Positions 13,740 to 18,386 of a DNA stretch of 18,386 bases are shown here, piece after piece. The notes under the pieces are model-generated. The model was not told where the DNA came from, ran no database searches, and saw only the letters and a program-made list of their open reading frames with translations. The DNA is taken from contig JAUYGW010000313.1 of NCBI GenBank assembly GCA_030690245.1, positions 1 to 18,386 of the forward strand, read 5' to 3'. Origin of the DNA: Gallionella sp. (GTDB taxonomy: Bacteria > Pseudomonadota > Gammaproteobacteria > Burkholderiales > Gallionellaceae). Positions within the stretch are counted from its first letter, which is position 1, and each line of letters starts with the position of its first letter. The translations under genes and the position numbers were made by a program.

Positions 13740-14569
13740 TGAAAAGCCAGCCCACATTCTTCGAAGAACATGAAATCCGCCGCGTGTATGACGAGGGTAC
13801 GGAAACTTGGTGGTTTTCGGTGGTGGACATCGTGCAGGTATTGACGCAGCAACCGGATTATCAGGCCGCCAGAAATTACTGGAAGGTGCTGAAAAACCGG
13901 CTAAGCAAGGAAGGCAGCGAGTCGGTTACAAAATGTAACCGACTGAAACTGCCAGCCGCAGACGGCAAAAATTACCTGACCGATGTGGCAACTGCCGAAA
14001 CCCTGCTGCGTCTGGTGCAGTCCGTGCCCAGCCCGAAGGCGGAGCCGATCAAGCTGTGGCTGGCGAAGGTGGGCTATGAACGGATGCAGGAAATGGCCGA
14101 CCCGGCGCTGTCGCTGGAGCGCGCCCGCGAAACCTGGCAGAAGCACGGGCGCAGCCAGAAGTGGATACAGCAGCGCATGACCGGGCAGGAGACGCGCAAC
14201 AAGCTGACCGATTACTGGAAGGAGCATGGCATCAAGGAAGGCGAGGAATACGCGATTCTCACTAACATCATCCATCAGGAATGGGCGGAGGTGGATGTGA
14301 AGACGCATAAGGAAATGAAAGGGTTGAAATCGCAAAACCTGCGCGATCACATGAGCGAGGCGGAGCTGATCTTTACCGCGCTGGCGGAGTTATCCACGCG
14401 CCAGATTGCCGAGAGCGCGGAAGCCGACGGCATGGGCGAAAATGAGGCGGCAGCGAAAACCGGCGGCGGTATAGCGAAAAAAGCACGGCTGGAACTGGAG
14501 GCGAAGACGGGCAAGAAAGTCGTGAGCGATGAAAATTATCTGCCCCCCGGCAGGAAGAAAGTGAAATAG
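13736..14569 (+). CDS. BRO-N/DinD-like protein encoded between mod and res
   Basis: This 277-residue protein has an N-terminal BRO-type domain (about 8-120), with HEIRRVYDEGTETWWFSVVDIV and a following AARNYWKVLKNRL (both quoted in part). Phage antirepressors and DNA-damage-inducible DinD proteins share this domain. The C-terminal half resembles DinD (KTHKEMKGLKSQNLRDHM followed by a helical SEAELIFTALAELSTRQIAE). It ends in a basic tail (PPGRKKVK). The start ATG overlaps the mod stop, and res begins three bases after its stop, so it belongs to the operon. It may regulate the system or modulate Res; this is inference. An upstream frame extension into mod (from 13661) is not credible. Confidence 0.8.
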   Translation: MMKSQPTFFEEHEIRRVYDEGTETWWFSVVDIVQVLTQQPDYQAARNYWKVLKNRLSKEGSESVTKCNRLKLPAADGKNYLTDVATAETLLRLVQSVPSPKAEPIKLWLAKVGYERMQEMADPALSLERARETWQKHGRSQKWIQQRMTGQETRNKLTDYWKEHGIKEGEEYAILTNIIHQEWAEVDVKTHKEMKGLKSQNLRDHMSEAELIFTALAELSTRQIAESAEADGMGENEAAAKTGGGIAKKARLELEAKTGKKVVSDENYLPPGRKKVK

Positions 14570-14572
14570 CAA

Positions 14573-17236
14573 ATGGCCGACCTGACCCTCAAGATTTACC
14601 AGACCGCTGCGCTGTCGGCGCTCTCCACTTATTTGCACGATGCAACCCTGGTGGGCGCAGCCAGCGCATTCCAGCAATTCTCCGGCAGGCCTTATCAGGC
14701 TGCGGCATTCGGCGAGATTCCCTGCGTGTGCCTGCGCATTCCCACCGGCGGCGGCAAGACGCTGCTGGCTTCGCATGCCATCGTGCGCATGGCGCGCGAG
14801 TGGCAATCGAACGATGCGCCGGTGGCGGTGTGGCTGGTGCCTTCGGATGCGATTCGTTCGCAGACGCTGACTGCGTTGCAGACGCCGGGGCATCCTTATC
14901 GCACGGCCTTGGAAGACGCTTACGGCCAGCGCTTGCAGGTGTGCGACCTCGACCGCGTGAGCACGCTTTCGCCGACCGATTGGGGGCGGCAGACCATCGT
15001 GGTGGTGGCGACGATCCAGAGCTTCCGCGTGGAATCGGCGGACACGCGCAATGTGTATGCGTTTTCCGAGGCGTTCGAGCGGCATTTCAAGTCGCTGCCC
15101 GCCGAGAAGCTGGCGCGTTTGAAGGATGTGCCGGATGCGTTTGTGAAAGCGGAGGATGTGCGCGACGAGAATTCGCCGCTGAAGGCTTATGTCGGGCAGG
15201 TGCGCTATTCGCTCGCCAATTGGCTGGCAATCAACAATCCGCTGATCGTGGTGGACGAGGCGCACAACACCCGGACGGAGAATAGTTTTATCGCGCTCCG
15301 GCGCTTGAATCCTTCCGCAATTCTCGAGCTGACGGCCACGCCGCTGCCGCACCAGAGCAATGTGCTGTATCACGTCTCGGCGCAAGAGCTACAGGCGGAA
15401 AACATGATCAAGCTGCCGATCACCTTGCGCGAACATGCGGAGGGCTGGCAGGCGGCGGTGTTCGGCGCGGTGCAGACGCGCCAGTGGCTGGAGGCCGAGG
15501 CGCAGCAGGCGCAGGCGGCAGGCGACGCCTATGTGCGCCCGATTGTTTTGTTCCAGGCGCAGAACGTGAACGATGCCGTGCCGCCGCAAGCATTGCGCCA
15601 GCACTTGATGGACGAGCTGCATATCCCGGAAGAACAGATTGCCATTGCCACCGGCAGCCAGCGCGACCTGGAAGGGGTGGATGTGTTTTCGCCCGCCACC
15701 CAGTTGCGCTACATCATCACGGTGCAGGCTTTGCGCGAAGGGTGGGATTGTCCGTTCGCTTACGTGTTGTGTTCGTTGCAGCCGCTGTCGAGCGCAACGG
15801 CGGTGGAGCAGTTGCTCGGGCGGGTGTTGCGTATGCCTTACGCCAAGCTGCGCGGGCGCGACTCGCTCAACCGTGCCTACGCGCATGTATGCGAGGCGAC
15901 CTTCGCCCACGCGGCGGGTGCGCTGGTGGACAGGCTGGTGAGCGGCATGGGCTTCGAGGCGCTGGACGTAGCCTCAATGATCGCGCCGCAAATGCCGCTG
16001 TTCGATGGGACGCAGACTGCCCCCGCACTGCCGCCGGTGACGACGGTGCTGGAGGTATCCAGCGATACCGGTTTGCAACATGCGGCGGGGGTGACGGTTG
16101 CGCCTGCGCCCAGCGGCAAAGGCGTGCAGGTCACGGTGACGGGGCATGTGGATGAGACAGTGGAAAAATTATTGCTGGCAGCCGAGCGCAGCGAGAAGAA
16201 GCGTGACCTGATACGCCAGAAGATCACACAACACAATGCCGTGGTGGCAGCAGAGATGGCGCCCTCGATGCGCGGCATACATTTTGCGCCCGTGCCGCCG
16301 CTCGGCTACCGTTTCAATGCGCAAGCGCCGCTGTTCCCGCTGGAGCGCGAGGCGGTGCTGGAAAGTGTGGATTTGAATCTGCTGGCGCAGCCGGTTGCGC
16401 TGCCGGGCTTCCAGGTGGTGGAGCAGGACAATGCCTTTGAAATTTATCTCGACCAGCAGAAGCAGGTGAAGATGCGTGCTGCGGACATCGGGCAGCTTGC
16501 ACTCGATGGCGTGAACGTCCACATCACGACCGACGATCTGGTGCGCTGGCTGAACCGCGAGGTGCGCCAGCCGGACATCGTGCAATCGCACCTGCTGGCG
16601 TATCTGAATGCGATGGTGAATTATCTGGTCAACGACCAGCGCGTCTCGCTCAACACTTTGGCGCGCATGCGCTTCAATTTGGCGCGGCGCATCAATGCGC
16701 AAATCGCCGACATGCGCGAAGCCGCCGCCAAGATACAGTTCCAGCAACTCGTGCTGGACGGCGGCTGGAAGGTCGAGCCGGATTGGACGCACGCGTTCAA
16801 GTTTGAGCTGGGCAGCTACCCCGCTCCGGCTGGCAGCTGCTATGCAGGGCGCTGGAATTTCGAGAAGCACTATTACCCGGTCATTGCGAACTTGAAAGAC
16901 AAAGGCGAGGAGTTCGAGTGCGCGCGTTTCATCGCCAAGCATCCCCAAGTGAAATATTGGGTGCGTAACCTTGAGCAGGAGCCGTTTGGTTTTTGTTTGC
17001 CAACTTCAAAGGGTAGATTCTTTCCGGACTTCATTGTTGAACTGGAAGATGGCCGCATTGCGGTGATCGAATACAAGGGCGGGCATTTGCGCAACGACCC
17101 TTACGAGATCGAGAAGCGCAAGGTTGGCGAGCTGTGGGCTGCGAGCAGCGGCGGGAAGTGTGTGTTCCGGTTTGTCTATCTTGATGATAGCGGGATGAAC
17201 ATGGAAGCGCAGCTTGATAGGGCATTCAGGAATTGA
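14573..17236 (+). CDS. res: Type III restriction endonuclease subunit Res
   Basis: This 887-residue ATP-dependent restriction subunit acts in a complex with Mod. The SF2 helicase core is complete: Walker A PTGGGKT (57-63), DEAH box VVDEAH (226-231), motif III LTATP (253-257), and motif VI QLLGRVLRMP (413-422). The C-terminal nuclease domain has the PD-(D/E)xK signature, PDFIVEL at 818-819 with VIEYKG (E833, K835). Length is near the usual 850-1000. All catalytic motifs are intact, so the enzyme is probably active. ATG 14573 lies three bases after the BRO/DinD-like gene; AGGAAG is about 16 bases upstream, so translation probably relies on coupling. Confidence 0.95.
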   Translation: MADLTLKIYQTAALSALSTYLHDATLVGAASAFQQFSGRPYQAAAFGEIPCVCLRIPTGGGKTLLASHAIVRMAREWQSNDAPVAVWLVPSDAIRSQTLTALQTPGHPYRTALEDAYGQRLQVCDLDRVSTLSPTDWGRQTIVVVATIQSFRVESADTRNVYAFSEAFERHFKSLPAEKLARLKDVPDAFVKAEDVRDENSPLKAYVGQVRYSLANWLAINNPLIVVDEAHNTRTENSFIALRRLNPSAILELTATPLPHQSNVLYHVSAQELQAENMIKLPITLREHAEGWQAAVFGAVQTRQWLEAEAQQAQAAGDAYVRPIVLFQAQNVNDAVPPQALRQHLMDELHIPEEQIAIATGSQRDLEGVDVFSPATQLRYIITVQALREGWDCPFAYVLCSLQPLSSATAVEQLLGRVLRMPYAKLRGRDSLNRAYAHVCEATFAHAAGALVDRLVSGMGFEALDVASMIAPQMPLFDGTQTAPALPPVTTVLEVSSDTGLQHAAGVTVAPAPSGKGVQVTVTGHVDETVEKLLLAAERSEKKRDLIRQKITQHNAVVAAEMAPSMRGIHFAPVPPLGYRFNAQAPLFPLEREAVLESVDLNLLAQPVALPGFQVVEQDNAFEIYLDQQKQVKMRAADIGQLALDGVNVHITTDDLVRWLNREVRQPDIVQSHLLAYLNAMVNYLVNDQRVSLNTLARMRFNLARRINAQIADMREAAAKIQFQQLVLDGGWKVEPDWTHAFKFELGSYPAPAGSCYAGRWNFEKHYYPVIANLKDKGEEFECARFIAKHPQVKYWVRNLEQEPFGFCLPTSKGRFFPDFIVELEDGRIAVIEYKGGHLRNDPYEIEKRKVGELWAASSGGKCVFRFVYLDDSGMNMEAQLDRAFRN

Positions 17237-17260
17237 ATTTGAAAAATCAAAGGCGCGTTG

Positions 17261-17398
17261 ATGTGGGAATTGGCCATCCTGGCCAGCCAACGCGTCGGCG
17301 AAATCCGCGCGCTGCAAGCCGCGCAGGCCTCCAGCCGCGAGCGCACGGAGCATCTGTTCCAGTCCATGCTGCACCGCGCGTTCAGCCAGGAATTGTGA
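17261..17398 (+). pseudogene. C-terminal remnant of a type I specificity subunit hsdS
   Basis: A 45-codon frame, preceded by a stop at 17240-17242, reads as a helical segment (RVGEIRALQAAQASSRERTE) and ends HLFQSMLHRAFSQEL followed by a stop. The final LFQSxLHRAFxGEL pattern is the usual C-terminus of one HsdS class, after its conserved coiled coil. Target-recognition domains are missing, so this is a fragment. It lies 24 bp after res and, with the hsdM-like start at 12031, brackets the type III operon. Confidence 0.6.
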
Positions 17399-17471
17399 TT
17401 CCCATAACCGGCGCGCGCTGAATTGCTTTCTCCAACACGAACGAATACATCCATAACGACGGCCTGTTGAG

Positions 17472-17684
17472 ATGAACCACGCGCACCTGGAACTGCTGGT
17501 CACCCGCGAGATGCCTTTCGGCAAATACAAGGGACGTTTGATCGCCGACCTGCCTGGACAGTACCTCAACTGGTTCGCCCGCGAGGGTTTTCCGCCCGGC
17601 CAGCTTGGCCAGTTGCTGGCGCTGATGCAGGAGCTGGATCACAACGGCCTGTCGTCGCTGCTCGATCCGTTGCGCAAGCGCTAA
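17472..17684 (+). CDS. DUF3820-family small protein
   Basis: This 70-residue protein carries the core TREMPFGKYKGRLIADLPGQYLNWFAREGFP (quoted in part as MPFGKYKGRLIADLPG and YLNWFAREGFP) of the DUF3820 / putative quorum-sensing-regulated virulence factor family. It is common as a single-gene unit in beta- and gammaproteobacteria. The molecular role is not established. The start has only a weak GAG upstream; conservation of the N-terminal part supports it. It marks the return from the defence region to core-type genes before ssrA. Confidence 0.82.
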   Translation: MNHAHLELLVTREMPFGKYKGRLIADLPGQYLNWFAREGFPPGQLGQLLALMQELDHNGLSSLLDPLRKR

Positions 17685-17747
17685 ATCATCCTCAAAACCG
17701 CAGTTGGCGAACAGCATTCTGGTGTATCAATGGATTGCGTTGCTTTC

Positions 17748-17805
17748 GTAGGTGCGAATTCATTCGCACCTAGCCTGCTGCTCATGCGAATGAATTCGCA
17801 CCTAC
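17748..17805 (+). repeat. REPIN-like palindrome, family A, copy 2
   Basis: Perfect 21-bp inverted arms (17748-17768 and 17785-17805), starting GTAGGTGCGAATTC, flank a 16-bp spacer. The arm sequence is identical to the core of the repeat at 951-1010, 16.7 kb away; only the spacer differs. It lies between the DUF3820 gene and ssrA. Confidence 0.88.
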
Positions 17806-17869
17806 AAATCCGTCAACTGCGCTTTCTGGGATTATTCCGGAGCCAAAGGTGCCGGAGCCGAATTGAAAT

Positions 17870-17967
17870 GGCGAGCTGCGCTCGCCGGGAATTGGCCTTG
17901 CAGGCCGCACATTCGCTTGCATGCGAATGCCGTTCCGGGCTACAAACAGCACGCAGGTGCTGTTTGT
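17870..17967. repeat. Cluster of four short hairpins
   Basis: Successive inverted repeats are GGCGAG/CTCGCC (17870-17886), GGCC/GGCC (17894-17906), CATTCGC/GCGAATG (17910-17929) and an 11-bp perfect ACAAACAGCAC/GTGCTGTTTGT (17942-17967). The last is followed by TTAA and could terminate weakly. No coding frame is convincing here. Confidence 0.55.
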
Positions 17968-17995
17968 TTAACGCCCTACACCCCGCGCCCGTACC

Positions 17996-18019
17996 GGACG
18001 CGGATTCAATTCCCGACGT
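17996..18019 (+). repeat. Inverted partial copy of the tmRNA 3' end
   Basis: GGACGCGGATTCAATTCCCG and the next four bases match, in inverted orientation, the T-arm and 3' acceptor part of ssrA at 18080-18103 (22 of 24 bases). The two copies are arms around the terminator at 18028-18070. It resembles a degenerate attachment-site relic, but the inverted orientation is unusual for that. Confidence 0.65.
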
Positions 18020-18027
18020 GACGCTAT

Positions 18028-18070
18028 CAAAGCAAAAAGCCCACCCGCAAGGGGTGAGCTTTTTGCTTTG
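18028..18070 (-). terminator. Intrinsic terminator of ssrA, bidirectional
   Basis: CAAAGCAAAAAGC pairs with GCTTTTTGCTTTG. An inner ACCC/GGGT stem and a short GCAAG loop complete it. On the minus strand it begins two bases after the CCA end of tmRNA and provides the U-run. The A/T-rich base makes it functional in both directions. Confidence 0.85.
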
Positions 18071-18071
18071 A

Positions 18072-18386
18072 TGGTGGAGACGGCGGGAATTGAACCCGCG
18101 TCCGCAAGCACTCTACAGGCAGTTCTACATACTTAGCCATGTTATTTAATTTGATCCCGGACACGCCAACCGGCGGGCTGGTACAGGACGAGTCACCTTG
18201 TTTTTAGCTCCGATCAAAGTGACCCTGACCGGCACGATTCCATGTAATTTACCTCACTCATCTCCGTCTTGCGACTTTGAGCCCCTCCATGGACAGCAGG
18301 GTGTGAGGTTCAGCCGACTAAGCGGCTAAAGCGTAGTTTTCGTCGTTTGCGACTAGTTTTTTCCAGCTGATTTACGAGGTGGCGGG
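18072..18386 (-). ncRNA. ssrA: tmRNA (SsrA), 5' part beyond the window
   Basis: tmRNA with SmpB frees ribosomes stalled on broken mRNAs and adds a degradation tag. The 3' end is encoded here, with the T-arm GGTTCAATTCCCGCC and acceptor strand ending in CCA at 18072-18074. The tag frame runs on the minus strand from 18350 to 18318 and reads ANDENYALAA followed by TAG, as in E. coli and many betaproteobacteria. The resume codon is GCA. The upstream GACTAGT-like element and downstream pseudoknot sequences look intact. The 5' acceptor half lies outside the window. Confidence 0.97.

Noticed and set aside
17870..18000. Integron attC site (a GTTTAAC-like box at 17964-17973)
   Set aside because: No matching GTTRRRY partner at suitable distance and no cassette gene structure were found.
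17730..18071. Plus-strand 113-codon frame spanning the REPIN, the hairpin cluster and the terminator
   Set aside because: It reads through three non-coding palindromic features and an intrinsic terminator, with no ribosome binding site.
1..18386. CRISPR array
   Set aside because: The repeats seen are palindromes with self-complementary arms or translated Sel1 units; there are no regularly spaced direct repeats with unique spacers and no cas genes.

Overview
The window looks like a betaproteobacterial chromosome segment. An EarP-type EF-P rhamnosyltransferase lies directly upstream of an EF-P with arginine at position 32. The tmRNA tag is ANDENYALAA, and DUF4124, DUF454, DUF3820 and c-type cytochrome genes sit among GC-rich neighbours. 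Several families of short palindromic (REP/REPIN-like) repeats are scattered through it. A Nitrosomonadales/Gallionellaceae-like host is plausible, but this is inference only.

Left part (1-5261): the end of a MacA/HlyD-type adaptor, a LolD/MacB-type ATPase and two FtsX/MacB-type permeases form one tripartite export operon. It runs with an 11-base overlap into earP and then efp, and a good intrinsic terminator closes it. A palindromic repeat separates the ATPase from the first permease, and a second is inserted in frame inside earP.

Middle part (5262-11337): two tandem secreted Sel1-repeat proteins sit behind a perfect -10 box. They converge, with no gap, on a minus-strand pair (DUF457-type membrane protein and DUF454/YbaN-type protein). 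A secreted DUF4124 protein and a very small four-cysteine protein follow. Next is a minus-strand pair: a PstS-like periplasmic binding protein with a cysteine in each of three glycine-rich loops, and a monohaem cytochrome c. A leader of about 350 nt with several hairpins precedes this pair.

Right part (11338-17684) is an accessory defence region. An orphan HigA-like HTH gene has a 192-bp MITE inserted in its ribosome binding site; the MITE has 12-bp perfect terminal inverted repeats and an 8-bp target duplication. Then comes a type III restriction-modification operon: mod, a BRO-N/DinD-like gene, and res. It lies between what looks like the first codons of a type I hsdM and the last 45 codons of a type I hsdS, so it probably replaced the interior of a type I locus. 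mod carries two in-frame palindromic repeats and an AT-richer central segment where target recognition is expected. A DUF3820 gene follows.

Right end (17685-18386): another REPIN, a cluster of hairpins, an inverted partial copy of the tmRNA 3' end, a bidirectional terminator, and most of ssrA (tmRNA) on the minus strand, running off the window.
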